A stretch of DNA of 64,000 bases, from the NCBI GenBank assembly GCA_049276455.1, contig JBASWL010000026.1, forward strand, positions 79,827-143,826. The letters are read 5' to 3'. The notes beneath the pieces were generated by a model. The model had not been told where the DNA came from. It saw nothing but the letters and a program-made list of their open reading frames with translations, and did no database searches. Made by a program: the position numbers and the translations under genes. The DNA comes from Georgfuchsia sp049276455. GTDB lineage: Bacteria; Pseudomonadota; Gammaproteobacteria; Burkholderiales; Rhodocyclaceae. Numbering within the stretch: the stretch's first letter is position 1; each line of letters starts with the position of its first letter. Positions 23,842 through 33,855 of this stretch are shown piece after piece.

Positions 23842-24237
23842 CTTGTGTGGATCAAGTTTTCTGCTTAGACGATGCGACACGTGCTTGTCTTGCTGAGCCG
23901 CTTTGACTAGGCCATTGGACATTGTGGGGTTGATGTTGCCAACATCCGCTTCAGACAAGGACCGGCTGCAGCGGGTTACTTGGGCGGCATACCACTCGCA
24001 GTGGTACCTTCCAAGCTCAATATATCCGCCTAAACCCAGCTATTGATAGGATAGCGCCAGTCAATACGAATGCGGGTAGAAAACCGGGTAAATATGGAAG
24101 ATGGTTGGCGGAAACAACCAGCAAAGCCTTGCCCTGCCTAGAGCAGCAAAATTAGTTGCGGATGAGCTTCAAATTGGTGGGCTACGTGGCTGGCTGCCAC
24201 TAAATATGGTTGTAACTTATTTATTTATATACTGACT
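23842..24237. other. Intergenic region before tRNA-Ser, nothing assigned
   Basis: About 400 bases with no gene, RNA or clear repeat recognised. Its right end, AT-rich near 24205-24235, is the 3' trailer of the leftward tRNA-Ser gene. Confidence 0.5.
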
Positions 24238-24327
24238 TGGCGGAGAGGGTGGGATTCGAACCCACGGATGCCTTGCGACATCGCCTGATTTCGAGTCAGG
24301 TACATTCGACCACTCTGCCACCTCTCC
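24238..24327 (-). tRNA. tRNA-Ser (CGA anticodon)
   Basis: The minus strand folds into a 90-nt class II tRNA with acceptor GGAGAGG/CCTCTCC, anticodon stem CTGAC...TCAG around CGA, a long variable arm, GGTTCGAATCC in the T arm and an encoded CCA. Confidence 0.95.
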
Positions 24328-24416
24328 GGGGCGCGGATTTTACCATCCGGGATGATTGTTTGGTGTCGAGCCGAGCCATGGCACAATGCACCGTCTTCGT
24401 TTCGACGGGAGCCACA

Positions 24417-25775
24417 ATGGGTTGTCGTCTCTCCCGCCTGCTGATTGTGCTCGCTTCCGCTTTGCTGGTTGCATGCGGTCGTATTGAACCTCCCGAAAAA
24501 TCCGGCAAGCTGGTGATCGGCATACTTGCCGGGCCAACCACTTACCAGATCGATGCCGACAGCGGCTTTGAGCACGATTTGCTGGAAAACTTTGCCGCAT
24601 CGCTCAAACTCAAGACACGCTATGTCGTTGTCAAGGAGAGAAGCGCCCTGTTTGACAAGCTGCGGGCAGGAAAAATCCATCTTGCTGCAGGTTCCGCGAT
24701 CGACAGCAATAAAAATTTCATTTTTTCTGCACCGGTACGAGAATCAAAGCAGGTACTGGTCGGCAACTCGGAAGACATGTCGATCTATGACGACCCTTTC
24801 GATCTGAGCGGTCGCAGCGTTGAAACCACACTCGACTCAGCGCAGACCACAACACTGAAGAAACTTGCTGGCACGCCGCCGAGTTTTACCATTGTGGAAA
24901 TCGCGAGAAAATCAGAACGTGATCTTCTGCAACGGGTAGCCGAAGGGAAAAGTCAGCTGGCGGCAACTGGCATGCTGAATTACTCCCTCGCGCTGAACTC
25001 GTTTCCCGACCTCTCGATTGTGCATGAGTTGCCCGATCCGATCGGCATCGGATGGGCATTCAAGCCCGAAGATGCGCCACTGTTGCAAAAAGCCGATGAA
25101 TTCATCGCAACTTTTCGTAAAAATGGCTCATGGGCAAAGCTGTACGATCGCTACTTTGGCCTTACGCAGCGTATCAAGTCGAATGAAATTGTCAGATTCA
25201 TCAAGGACATTCGAACCTTACTGCCCCATTACCGCGAGCAATTCCAGGCGGCTCAAGCAACCACGGGAATTGACTGGCGCTTGATTGCGGCGCTGGCGTA
25301 TCAGGAATCGAAGTGGGATCCGCTTGCCACCTCATTTACCAATGTACGCGGCATGATGATGCTGACAGGTGAAACCGCAGATCGCATGGGGGTAAACAAC
25401 CGGCTCGATCCGGACCAGAGCATTCGCGCCGGTGCGCGCTATCTCGCCATCCTGAGGGACGAACTGCCTGACGAGATCAAGGAACCTGACCGGACCTGGC
25501 TGGCGCTCGCCGCTTATAACCTCGGCATGGGGCATCTCAATGGCGCCCGCACCTTCGCCAGGCAGATGAAACGCGACTCAACCTCATGGTACGACATGAA
25601 AAAAGTATTGCCCCTGATGTCGCGACCCGAGTATTACTCGCACCTGAAGAGTGGCCCGGCGCGTGGTGGCGAAGCCGTGATCCTTGTGGAAAATATCCGC
25701 AACTACTATGACATCCTCTGTCGCTCGGAACCAGCGTGGCAACCGACGCCGAAGTTGTCGCTCAGCTTGCGCTGA
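24417..25775 (+). CDS. mltF: Membrane-bound lytic murein transglycosylase F
   Basis: A 452-residue lipoprotein. The signal ends in LLVAC (cysteine at about residue 20). Residues about 35-265 are a periplasmic solute-binding (SBP_bac_3) domain. Residues about 290-430 are an SLT lytic transglycosylase domain, with the catalytic glutamate in AYQESKWDP, the GMMMLT motif and AAYNLGMGH. It cleaves peptidoglycan to 1,6-anhydro products at the outer-membrane inner face. The ATG at 24417 is chosen because the signal peptide starts there; the frame is open back into the tRNA. It is convergent with serS and overlaps it by 14 bases. Confidence 0.92.
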   Translation: MGCRLSRLLIVLASALLVACGRIEPPEKSGKLVIGILAGPTTYQIDADSGFEHDLLENFAASLKLKTRYVVVKERSALFDKLRAGKIHLAAGSAIDSNKNFIFSAPVRESKQVLVGNSEDMSIYDDPFDLSGRSVETTLDSAQTTTLKKLAGTPPSFTIVEIARKSERDLLQRVAEGKSQLAATGMLNYSLALNSFPDLSIVHELPDPIGIGWAFKPEDAPLLQKADEFIATFRKNGSWAKLYDRYFGLTQRIKSNEIVRFIKDIRTLLPHYREQFQAAQATTGIDWRLIAALAYQESKWDPLATSFTNVRGMMMLTGETADRMGVNNRLDPDQSIRAGARYLAILRDELPDEIKEPDRTWLALAAYNLGMGHLNGARTFARQMKRDSTSWYDMKKVLPLMSRPEYYSHLKSGPARGGEAVILVENIRNYYDILCRSEPAWQPTPKLSLSLR

Positions 25776-27042
25776 GTCGCTCCATGCCGCCCATATAGCT
25801 GCGTAGCGCGACCGGAATGGTGACGCTGCCATCGGCGTTCTGGTAATTCTCCAGAATTGCCACCAGCGTACGTCCGACGGCGAGACCGGAGCCATTGAGC
25901 GTGTGCACCAGCTCCGGCTTGTTCTTTTCATTGCGGAAGCGCGCCTGCATGCGCCGCGCCTGGAACGCCTCGAAGTTGGAGCAGGAAGAAATCTCGCGAT
26001 AGGCGTTCTGCGCTGGCAGCCAGACTTCGAGGTCGTAGGTCTTGGCGGCGGAGAAACCCATGTCGCCGGTGCATAGCGCCATCTTGCGGTACGGCAGATC
26101 AAGCTTTTGCAGAATGGCTTCAGCATGGCCAGTGAGTTGTTCCAGCACCTGCCACGACTGGTCGGGATGGACAATCTGCACCAGTTCCACCTTGTCGAAC
26201 TGGTGCTGGCGAATCATGCCGCGCGTATCGCGGCCGTAGGAGCCGGCCTCGGAACGGAAGCAGGGCGTGTGGCAGACGAACTTCATTGGCAACTTTGCGG
26301 GATCAAGAATCTCGTCGCGTACGATATTGGTCACCGGCACTTCGGCAGTGGGGATCAGATATAACATGCTGCCGTCGCTGCGAGGTACATGAAACAGGTC
26401 ATCCTCGAACTTGGGCAGCTGACCGGTTCCTCGCATGCTTTCTGCATTTACCAAATATGGCGTGTAAACCTCGCTGTAGCCATGTTCGGCTGTATGCACA
26501 TCCAGCATGAACTGTGCAAGCGCCCGATGCAGGCGCGCAATGCTGCCCAGCATCAACGTAAAGCGGCTACCGGCAATCTTGGTTGCGGTCTCGAAGTCCA
26601 GACCCAGCGGAGCACCAACATCGACGTGATCCTTGACCTCGAAGTCGAACTTGCGCGGGGTACCCCAGCGCAATACTTCGACATTACTGTGCTCATCCTC
26701 GCCCACCGGCACGCTTTCATGCGGCAGGTTGGGAATCAGGGCGAGGAAGTCGTTGTAGCGCTGCTGCAAAGCGGCGAGTTTGTCTTCGTTGGCTTTCAGT
26801 TCATCACCGATACCGGCCACTTCGGCCAGCACCGCAGAAGCATCTTCACCCTTGACCTTGAGCATGCCAATCTGCTTTGACAATGCATTGCGTTTGGCCT
26901 GCAAGTCCTGCGTATGTGTCTGCACCAGCTTGCGCGCTGCCTCAAGTGCCTCGAATCTGACGACATCGAACGGCTCGCCACGTGTGGCGAGCCGTTCGGC
27001 AACGTAGGCAAGATTGCTGCGGAGAAGATGAATGTCGAGCAT
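25762..27042 (-). CDS. serS: Seryl-tRNA synthetase
   Basis: A 426-residue class II synthetase charging tRNA-Ser and tRNA-Sec. An N-terminal coiled-coil arm (about residues 25-105) binds the long variable arm of tRNA-Ser. Motif 2 is FRSEAGSYGRDTRGMIRQHQ and motif 3 is GSGLAVGRTLVAILENYQ. It ends a minus-strand series ftsK-lolA-rarA-serS. Full length. Confidence 0.98.
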   Translation of the reverse strand: MLDIHLLRSNLAYVAERLATRGEPFDVVRFEALEAARKLVQTHTQDLQAKRNALSKQIGMLKVKGEDASAVLAEVAGIGDELKANEDKLAALQQRYNDFLALIPNLPHESVPVGEDEHSNVEVLRWGTPRKFDFEVKDHVDVGAPLGLDFETATKIAGSRFTLMLGSIARLHRALAQFMLDVHTAEHGYSEVYTPYLVNAESMRGTGQLPKFEDDLFHVPRSDGSMLYLIPTAEVPVTNIVRDEILDPAKLPMKFVCHTPCFRSEAGSYGRDTRGMIRQHQFDKVELVQIVHPDQSWQVLEQLTGHAEAILQKLDLPYRKMALCTGDMGFSAAKTYDLEVWLPAQNAYREISSCSNFEAFQARRMQARFRNEKNKPELVHTLNGSGLAVGRTLVAILENYQNADGSVTIPVALRSYMGGMERLSAS

Positions 27043-27062
27043 GCGATTTCCTAAGCGGTATC

Positions 27063-28379
27063 CTATTTTGTCTTCTTTGCTTTGCTGTCCAGATCGCGCA
27101 GATGCGCAAGCTTGTCAGCAATCTTCTGTTCCAGTCCGCGCGGTGTAGGCTTGTACCAGTTCTGCCTTGCCATGCCATCGGGCAGATAATTTTCTCCCGC
27201 GGCATACGCTTCCGGTTCGTCATGCGCATAACGATATTCGCTGCCAAAGCCGAGTTCCTTCATCAATTTCGTTGGCGCGTTACGCAGATGTTCCGGTACG
27301 GGCCGCGACTTGTCCTTGGCAATGAACGATCGCGCGGCATTATAAGCGAGGTAGGTGGCGTTCGATTTCGGCGCGATGGCCATGTAGATCACTGCTTCGG
27401 CCAAGGCCAACTCGCCCTCGGGCGAGCCGAGACGCTCGTAGGTTTCAACTGCGTCGAGCGCAATGCGCAGCGCGCGCGGATCGGCGAGGCCGATATCCTC
27501 GGAAGCCATGCGGATGACGCGCCGGCACATATAGAGCGGATCGGCACCACCGTCGAGCATGCGTACCAGCCAGTAGAGCGCAGCATCAGGGTCGGAGCCG
27601 CGCACTGATTTATGCAGGGCCGAGATCTGGTCGTAAAAGGCGTCGCCGCCCTTGTCAAAACGGCGCAGGTCGCTCGCCAGCGTGGTTTCGAGAAAGCTGT
27701 TGTCTATTTTGGCAACCGCAGCGGCATGGGCTGCGGTTCGGAGTTGTTCAAGTACATTGAGCAGGCGCCGTGCGTCGCCATCGGCATAGCCGAGCACGCG
27801 TTCTCGCGCATCGTCGGCAAACGCAAGTCCCGGAAACGCCTGTTGCTGCGCACGCTGGAAGAGCTGTCCGAGCTCCTGCTCGCTCAGACTCTTCAATACA
27901 TAGACGGCAGCACGCGACAACAACGCCGAGATAACTTCGAACGACGGGTTTTCGGTTGTCGCGCCGATGAAAGTCAGGGTGCCATTTTCAACATAGGGCA
28001 AAAAAGCATCCTGCTGTGCCTTGTTGAATCGATGCACTTCATCAACAAACAGGATCGTGCGCCGCCCATGCTGTTGCAAGACCAGTTCAGCCTGATGCAC
28101 GGCATCACGAATGTCCTTGACGCCCGAGAAGACGGCCGAGAGCGCAACGAAATCGGCATCGAAGCTGTGCGCCATCAATCTGGCCAGCGTGGTCTTGCCA
28201 ACCCCGGGAGGGCCCCAGAGAATCATCGAGTGCGGGGTCTTTGATTCGAAGGCAAGTCGCAGTGGCTTGCCCGGACCGAGCAGATGCTGCTGCCCAACGA
28301 CTTCATCGAGCAATTTCGGCCGCAGCAATTCTGCCAGCGGCGCGTGCGCAGGCGTTGCGTTGGCGAACAAATCACTCAT
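27063..28379 (-). CDS. rarA: Replication-associated recombination protein A
   Basis: A 438-residue AAA+ ATPase of the RarA/MgsA/WRNIP1 family acting at stalled forks. Walker A is GPPGVGKTT near residues 57-65, Walker B is TILFVDEVHRFNKAQQDAFLP, and the sensor region GATTENPSFEV follows; the C-terminal half contains the tetramerisation domain. The ATG lies two bases after the lolA stop, so the genes are coupled. The order lolA-rarA-serS is common in proteobacteria. Confidence 0.97.
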   Translation of the reverse strand: MSDLFANATPAHAPLAELLRPKLLDEVVGQQHLLGPGKPLRLAFESKTPHSMILWGPPGVGKTTLARLMAHSFDADFVALSAVFSGVKDIRDAVHQAELVLQQHGRRTILFVDEVHRFNKAQQDAFLPYVENGTLTFIGATTENPSFEVISALLSRAAVYVLKSLSEQELGQLFQRAQQQAFPGLAFADDARERVLGYADGDARRLLNVLEQLRTAAHAAAVAKIDNSFLETTLASDLRRFDKGGDAFYDQISALHKSVRGSDPDAALYWLVRMLDGGADPLYMCRRVIRMASEDIGLADPRALRIALDAVETYERLGSPEGELALAEAVIYMAIAPKSNATYLAYNAARSFIAKDKSRPVPEHLRNAPTKLMKELGFGSEYRYAHDEPEAYAAGENYLPDGMARQNWYKPTPRGLEQKIADKLAHLRDLDSKAKKTK

Positions 28380-28381
28380 CG

Positions 28382-28999
28382 CTATTCGCCAGCCACGTCA
28401 GCACCCCTGGGCGGTACAAAACGGAATGTACCGGCGGGCAGATCAGGATTGCTGATGAAATGCGTGAAACGCAGCAACGTCACCTGGCCAAAGTTGTCGT
28501 AAATTTCCATGATGCGTGGCTGATTGTCGACAAGACCAATGCGAATGCGTTCAAAGGTCGCATCCTGAGCCTTTGGCGTGGCCTCGGCGTACTCAATGCC
28601 ATCGCTGGCATCAGATTCCTTGAGCACAAAGTTCTTGTCGAGTGCTTCGCCAGCGAGCAAGGCAGCGGGAGTTGCGCCAATAGCCTGACCGATTTTCTTG
28701 ACCGTGACCTGATTCAGGTCTTGATCGTAACTCCAGAATTTTTCGCCGTCACTGACCAGCAGTTGGGCATAGGGCTTTTCATAGGCCCAGCGGAATTTCC
28801 CCGGACGCAAGAAGGCAAAGCTGCCCGATGATTGTTGCGGCTTGCGCCCGGAACGCGCGAAGACGGTCTGCGTGAAATCACCGCCCGCCGCATGCGAGGC
28901 AGCCAGATAGGCATGGAGTTGGTCAAGGCCGGACGCAAAAAGCAAAGGCGAAAAACCTTCGCCACAGAGGATGCAGAGGACACAGAGGAAAGTACGCAT
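28382..28999 (-). CDS. lolA: Outer-membrane lipoprotein carrier protein LolA
   Basis: A 205-residue periplasmic chaperone moving lipoproteins from LolCDE to LolB. The mature part has GGDFTQTVFA, SSGSFAFLRPGKFRWAYEKPY and the PEGTF-type ending PAGTFRFVPPRG. The signal peptide (about residues 1-24) is odd, with three cysteines in the first dozen residues and a weak basic start. It is encoded by a short CTCTGTG-rich repeat (28958-28992). ATG at 28999 is the likely start; an upstream frame extends into the ftsK end. Between ftsK and rarA. Confidence 0.9.
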   Translation of the reverse strand: MRTFLCVLCILCGEGFSPLLFASGLDQLHAYLAASHAAGGDFTQTVFARSGRKPQQSSGSFAFLRPGKFRWAYEKPYAQLLVSDGEKFWSYDQDLNQVTVKKIGQAIGATPAALLAGEALDKNFVLKESDASDGIEYAEATPKAQDATFERIRIGLVDNQPRIMEIYDNFGQVTLLRFTHFISNPDLPAGTFRFVPPRGADVAGE

Positions 29000-29045
29000 G
29001 TGCCAATTATCCCCGAAGTAACCGCACAAAACGCCCAGCGGGGCG

Positions 29046-31352
29046 TTATTCGGAGCGGTCCGGTACCAGCACTTCGCGGTTGCCGGCGCCATTCATGGGC
29101 GACACCATGCCGGCCTGTTCCATCTGCTCAATCAGGCGCGCGGCTCGGTTATAGCCGATGCGCAGATGACGCTGCACCAGGGAAATCGAGGGACGCCGCG
29201 TCTTGAGCACGATCTCGACGGCCTGGTCATACATTGGATCGGATTCACCGCCTGCGCTCTCTCCGCTCATGTTGCTGTCGGATTCTGCCGCCGGCGCCGA
29301 GAGAATGTCCTCGATATATTCGGGTGGCCCCACCTTGCGCAGATAATCGACCACGCGGTGCACTTCGTCATCGGCGACGAAGGCACCATGCACGCGAGTC
29401 GGCAAACCAGTGCCGGGCGCGAGGTAGAGCATGTCGCCCTGCCCCAGCAGTGCCTCGGCGCCCATCTGGTCGAGGATGGTGCGCGAATCGATCTTGCTGC
29501 TGACCTGGAATGCGATGCGCGTCGGAATATTGGCCTTGATGAGGCCGGTGATCACGTCGACGCTCGGCCGTTGCGTGGCAAGGATCAGATGGATGCCGGC
29601 GGCACGTGCCTTCTGGGCGAGGCGAGCGATGAGCTCCTCGACTTTTTTACCCACCACCATCATCAGGTCGGCGAGTTCGTCAATGACGACCACGATGTGT
29701 GGCATCGTGGTCAACGGTTCGGGCGATTCGGGCGTAATTGAAAATGGATTGCTGACATGCTCGCCAGCTTTTTCTGTCTCGCGGATCTTGCCGTTGAAGC
29801 CGGACAGGTTGCGCACGCCGAGTGCCGACATCAGCTGGTAGCGTTTGTCCATCTCGCCGACGCACCATTGGAGCGCGTTGGCGGCCTTGCTCATGTCGGT
29901 AACCACGGGCGCAAGCAGGTGCGGAATGCCCTCATAGATCGAGAGTTCAAGCATCTTCGGATCGATCAGGATCAGGCGTACTTCGCGTGGCTCCGCCTTG
30001 TACAGCAGCGACAGGATCATCGCGTTGAGGCCCACGGATTTTCCGGATCCGGTAGTTCCTGCCACCAGCAGATGCGGCATCCTGGCCAAATCAACAACAA
30101 TGGGTTGGCCGGAGATATCCTTGCCCAGCGCAACCGCAAGCAGTGAACTCATGCCGTGATATGACTTGGAACCGATAATCTCGGAAAGGCGCACTGTCTG
30201 CCGCTTCGGGTTTGGCAGTTCGAGCGCCATGCAGGCCTTGCCCGGCACTGTCTCGACGACACGGATGCTCACCAGCGACAGCGAACGCGCCAGGTCCTTG
30301 GCGAGGTTCAGTATCTGGCTGCCCTTGACGCCGACGGCAGGCTCGATTTCATAACGAGTCACAACCGGGCCGGGATAAGCCGAAATTACCTTGACCTCGA
30401 CGCCGAAGTCAGCGAGCTTGCGCTCGATCAGGCGCGAGGTGAATTCCAGTGTTTCGATGCCGGGCAGATCATCATCATTGTGCGCAGCCTCATCAAGCAA
30501 ATGCAGTGGTGGCAATACGCTGCCCAGTGCATCGAAAAACAACGGCGCCTGGCGCTCTTTCTCTATACGCGCCGCAGCCTTTGGCGCGACAGGCACTTCC
30601 AGTTCGGCGGCTTCGATCTTGATCGGCAGAGGAGGATTTTTTTCATATTTCTTGCGCACCGATTCGATCGCAGTCTCGCGCTTACCGGCCACCGCCCGAC
30701 CGTAGCGGCGATCCTGCCATGTTTGCAAAAGATTGCGGGTCGCCACCAGGGAATTTTCGATCAGGGCCCCGGTAAGTTCGGCGATGCGCAGCCACGATGC
30801 GCCCGTGAACAGGCTTAGACCGGCGGCAAACAAGGTCATCAATACCAGTGTGCCCCCGGTGAAACCGAGGAATCTCGCCGCCTGTTGGCCAATCTCGAGA
30901 CCAACCATGCCACCTGGCTTCAACGGCAACGAAACGGAGAGGCTCCAGAAACGCAAGGCTTCGATACCGGCACTGGTGGCAAGCATGACGATAAATCCTG
31001 CCGCCGCAATCAGGAAAGGACGCCGATCGCCATTGAACAAGCCCTCCAGTCGGCGGTAACCCCAGGCCACGGCAAAGAACAGGAACAACACCCACCACCA
31101 GGCGGAAACCCCGAACAGATAAAGCAGCACATCAGCGAGCCAGGCACCGAAGCTGCCACCCGGGTTGGCTATCCTGTCCGGCTGCGCAGCATGCGACCAA
31201 CCCGGATCGGCACGGTCAAATCCCCACAACACCAGCGCTACATAGGCCCCAAGCGCGCCAAGCAGCAGCCAGCGCGCCTCATTCACCAGTGCGACGATTT
31301 TTTCCGGCAAGGGTGAACCGGTAGAGCTTTTGGAAATGAGTGGCTTGATCAC
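29046..31352 (-). CDS. ftsK: DNA translocase FtsK
   Basis: A 768-residue septal DNA pump. Four membrane spans lie within about residues 28-190. A short linker leads to the motor domain, with Walker A GTTGSGKSVGLN near residue 435, Walker B VVVIDELADLMM, and GDMLY. The C-terminal gamma winged helix (ISLVQRHLRIGYNRAARLIEQ) binds KOPS sequences and activates XerD. The start appears to be GTG at 31352 with a weak ribosome site. It is divergent from a gene-free stretch and followed by lolA. Confidence 0.96.
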   Translation of the reverse strand: MIKPLISKSSTGSPLPEKIVALVNEARWLLLGALGAYVALVLWGFDRADPGWSHAAQPDRIANPGGSFGAWLADVLLYLFGVSAWWWVLFLFFAVAWGYRRLEGLFNGDRRPFLIAAAGFIVMLATSAGIEALRFWSLSVSLPLKPGGMVGLEIGQQAARFLGFTGGTLVLMTLFAAGLSLFTGASWLRIAELTGALIENSLVATRNLLQTWQDRRYGRAVAGKRETAIESVRKKYEKNPPLPIKIEAAELEVPVAPKAAARIEKERQAPLFFDALGSVLPPLHLLDEAAHNDDDLPGIETLEFTSRLIERKLADFGVEVKVISAYPGPVVTRYEIEPAVGVKGSQILNLAKDLARSLSLVSIRVVETVPGKACMALELPNPKRQTVRLSEIIGSKSYHGMSSLLAVALGKDISGQPIVVDLARMPHLLVAGTTGSGKSVGLNAMILSLLYKAEPREVRLILIDPKMLELSIYEGIPHLLAPVVTDMSKAANALQWCVGEMDKRYQLMSALGVRNLSGFNGKIRETEKAGEHVSNPFSITPESPEPLTTMPHIVVVIDELADLMMVVGKKVEELIARLAQKARAAGIHLILATQRPSVDVITGLIKANIPTRIAFQVSSKIDSRTILDQMGAEALLGQGDMLYLAPGTGLPTRVHGAFVADDEVHRVVDYLRKVGPPEYIEDILSAPAAESDSNMSGESAGGESDPMYDQAVEIVLKTRRPSISLVQRHLRIGYNRAARLIEQMEQAGMVSPMNGAGNREVLVPDRSE

Positions 31353-31468
31353 TATATGTGGCTCAATCGAAAAGAGGATACGGAGCCAACATGATTATTT
31401 CAGCCGCGCCGCCGCCAAAGAGGTGGATAAGAGACCAATTCCCGCCTGTGTCCGGCCGGTCATCAGAC

Positions 31469-32131
31469 TCAGGAGTCGAGCTCATCGTGGAGAACAATAC
31501 CATCCTCCGTCTCCTCGATCATGCCTTGCTGTTGCAGATCCTTCATGACGCGGCTGACCATCTCGCGCGAAGCGCCGATCATCTTGGCGATGTCCTGCTT
31601 GCTGATGCGGCGACGGATAATGCGACGGCCTTCCACCTCTTCCATCGAGTCAAGCAGCAGTCGCGCAACGCGGCCATAAACATCGAGCAAAGCCAGGCTT
31701 TCTATATTGCGATCAGCTTCACGCAAGCGGCGAGACAATCCGCGCATGATCGCCAGTGACACTTCGAAATTATTGCTCAGTATCTTCTGGAAATCCTGCT
31801 TGGAGATCACGACCAAATCACTGGGCTTCGTGGCAACAATGGTCGCCGAACATGGCTGATTATCGAGGGCGCCCATTTCGCCGAACAATTCGCCACGACC
31901 AAGCATGGAGAGAATGACTTCGCGGCCATCGGCATCCGACACCTGCACCTTGAGCATGCCGTTCAGAATGAAGTAGATCGCATTGGTGTACTCGCCTTCG
32001 CGCAGCACCACGCCACCACGAGGAACATGGCTCAGGGATGCGATTTGCGCCAGTGCCTCCAATCGGGCCATGGGCAAGGATTCAAAAATCGGCAGTGACT
32101 GAATCACCGCAATGGACACGCCTAGCGCCAT
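31469..32131 (-). CDS. Crp/Fnr-family transcription regulator
   Basis: A 220-residue regulator with a cyclic-nucleotide-binding beta-roll (about residues 12-130, containing GELFGEMGALDNQPCSATI), a dimer helix and a C-terminal winged helix (ISKQDIAKMIGASREMVSRVMKDL). The N-terminal cysteines of Fnr are absent, so it does not carry an Fnr-type Fe-S cluster. The pocket residues GEMG and the P-C-SA stretch resemble CRP-like proteins. AGGAGG stands five bases before the ATG. It is divergent from trxB. Its ligand and targets cannot be told from the sequence. Confidence 0.9.
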   Translation of the reverse strand: MALGVSIAVIQSLPIFESLPMARLEALAQIASLSHVPRGGVVLREGEYTNAIYFILNGMLKVQVSDADGREVILSMLGRGELFGEMGALDNQPCSATIVATKPSDLVVISKQDFQKILSNNFEVSLAIMRGLSRRLREADRNIESLALLDVYGRVARLLLDSMEEVEGRRIIRRRISKQDIAKMIGASREMVSRVMKDLQQQGMIEETEDGIVLHDELDS

Positions 32132-32218
32132 AAATTCCTCCTATCAGCACGATTATGTCCGGCATCAACCCTGTCAGTATAATTGGCTTCCGATTCCTTA
32201 AACACGCTGATATACATC

Positions 32219-33178
32219 ATGAGCACATCTGTTCGCCATTCCCGCCTGCTGATTCTTGGTTCCGGCCCGGCCGGCTACACCGCCGCCGTCTATGCGGCGC
32301 GCGCCAATCTGAATCCAGTACTGATCACCGGCATGGCGCAGGGCGGGCAACTGATGACCACCACCGAGGTCGACAACTGGCCGGCAGACGCCGATGGCGT
32401 ACAGGGACCGGAACTGATGGCGCGTTTCGAAAAACACGCAAAGCGCTTCAACACCGAAATGATCTTCGATCATATCCATACGGCCAAGCTCAAGGAAAAA
32501 CCGATGCGTTTGATCGGCGATGCCGGTGAATACACCTGCGATGCGCTGATCATTGCGACCGGCGCCTCGGCCCAAGATCTCGGCCTGCCTTCGGAACAGA
32601 CATTCGCCGGAAGGGGAGTCTCTGCCTGCGCCACCTGCGACGGTTTTTTCTACAAGAACCAACCGGTCGCCGTGATCGGTGGTGGCAACACGGCTGTCGA
32701 GGAAGCGCTTTACCTCGCCAATATCGCCAGTCATGTCACTGTCGTGCATCGCCGCGACAAACTGCGTTCGGAGAAAATCCTTCAGGACAAACTGTTCGAA
32801 AGGGAAAAAGCCGGCAAGGTCACCATCAAGTGGAACTCGGCGCTGGATGAAGTACTTGGCGACAAGAGCGGTGTCACCGGCATGCGCATCAAGAACAAGC
32901 AGACCGGCACGGCCGAAGAGATCAAACTGCAAGGCGTATTCATCGCCATCGGCCACAAGCCCAATACCGACATTTTCGAAGGCCAGCTGGAGATGGAGGG
33001 CGGCTACATCATCACTCAGGGTGGCCGTAACGGCGATGCGACGGCAACCTCGATTCCCGGCGTCTTCGCGGCAGGGGACGTACAGGACCACATCTATCGC
33101 CAGGCAGTAACCAGCGCCGGCTCCGGCTGCGAGGCAGCGCTCGATGCCGAGCGTTTTCTCGACGCACTGGGCGGCTAG
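32219..33178 (+). CDS. trxB: Thioredoxin reductase
   Basis: A 319-residue flavoprotein reducing thioredoxin with NADPH. FAD motif GSGPAGYTAAVYAARA near residue 16, redox pair CATC (about residues 137-140), NADPH motif GGGNTAVEEA and the C-terminal GDVQDHIYRQAVTSAG. The ATG at 32219 begins the conserved part; an upstream in-frame TTG is ignored. Followed by an Smr gene 10 bases later. Confidence 0.97.
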   Translation: MSTSVRHSRLLILGSGPAGYTAAVYAARANLNPVLITGMAQGGQLMTTTEVDNWPADADGVQGPELMARFEKHAKRFNTEMIFDHIHTAKLKEKPMRLIGDAGEYTCDALIIATGASAQDLGLPSEQTFAGRGVSACATCDGFFYKNQPVAVIGGGNTAVEEALYLANIASHVTVVHRRDKLRSEKILQDKLFEREKAGKVTIKWNSALDEVLGDKSGVTGMRIKNKQTGTAEEIKLQGVFIAIGHKPNTDIFEGQLEMEGGYIITQGGRNGDATATSIPGVFAAGDVQDHIYRQAVTSAGSGCEAALDAERFLDALGG

Positions 33179-33188
33179 CGAGGCGGGA

Positions 33189-33755
33189 TTGAAACGGCCG
33201 AAGTCGAAACTGCGGCCGCCGCCGGGAGATGATGAACTGGCGCTGTTCCGCACAGCAGTAGCTGATGTCGTTCCCATCGAAAACACGCGGGTAAATCATG
33301 AACCCGATCCACCACCAGCGATTCCGCGCCAGCGGGAACTCGACGAAGCTGCGGCCTTGCTCGAATCGTTGCATGGCGCCCCCCTGATCGACCTGTATCT
33401 CGAAGGCGGTGACGAAGCGGCCTGGTCGCGTACAGGTGTTCCGCACAACGTATTGCGTGACTTGCGCCGAGGTCGCTGGGCCATCAGCGCCTATCTCGAC
33501 TTGCATGGCCATACCCGCGACGAAGCGCGGATGGCCTTCAATCAGTTCATCGCCGAATGTCAGAGCCTGGGCAAACGCTGCGTGCGCATCGTGCACGGCA
33601 AGGGACTCGGTTCTCCGGGACGGGAGCCAGTCTTAAAAAGACTGGTATTGGGCTGGCTGACGCAAAAAGCGGAAGTACTTGCTTTCTGTCAGGCACGCAC
33701 CGCTGATGGCGGTGCGGGTGCTGTCATGGTGTTGCTTCGAGCCGCGAAGAAATAA
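33189..33755 (+). CDS. Smr-domain protein (MutS2 C-terminal type endonuclease)
   Basis: A protein of about 188 residues with a C-terminal Smr domain: LDLHGHTRDEARMAFNQFI and VRIVHGKGLGSPG, the LDxHG and HGxG motifs of this nuclease family. Members cut branched DNA or, as SmrB, cleave mRNA on collided ribosomes. The N-terminal third is variable and helical. TTG at 33189 with a GAGG site is preferred; ATG at 33144 would overlap trxB by 35 bases. It likely shares the trxB transcript. Confidence 0.86.
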   Translation: MKRPKSKLRPPPGDDELALFRTAVADVVPIENTRVNHEPDPPPAIPRQRELDEAAALLESLHGAPLIDLYLEGGDEAAWSRTGVPHNVLRDLRRGRWAISAYLDLHGHTRDEARMAFNQFIAECQSLGKRCVRIVHGKGLGSPGREPVLKRLVLGWLTQKAEVLAFCQARTADGGAGAVMVLLRAAKK

Positions 33756-33855
33756 TCCGAGCAAAGCGGGCAGATTCATCACCACTCTTTCACGGAAAAG
33801 GGTGGGGGATAGCACTCTTTATCAGCAGCCCAACCGCCGTTTGTTCGCTATGCGA

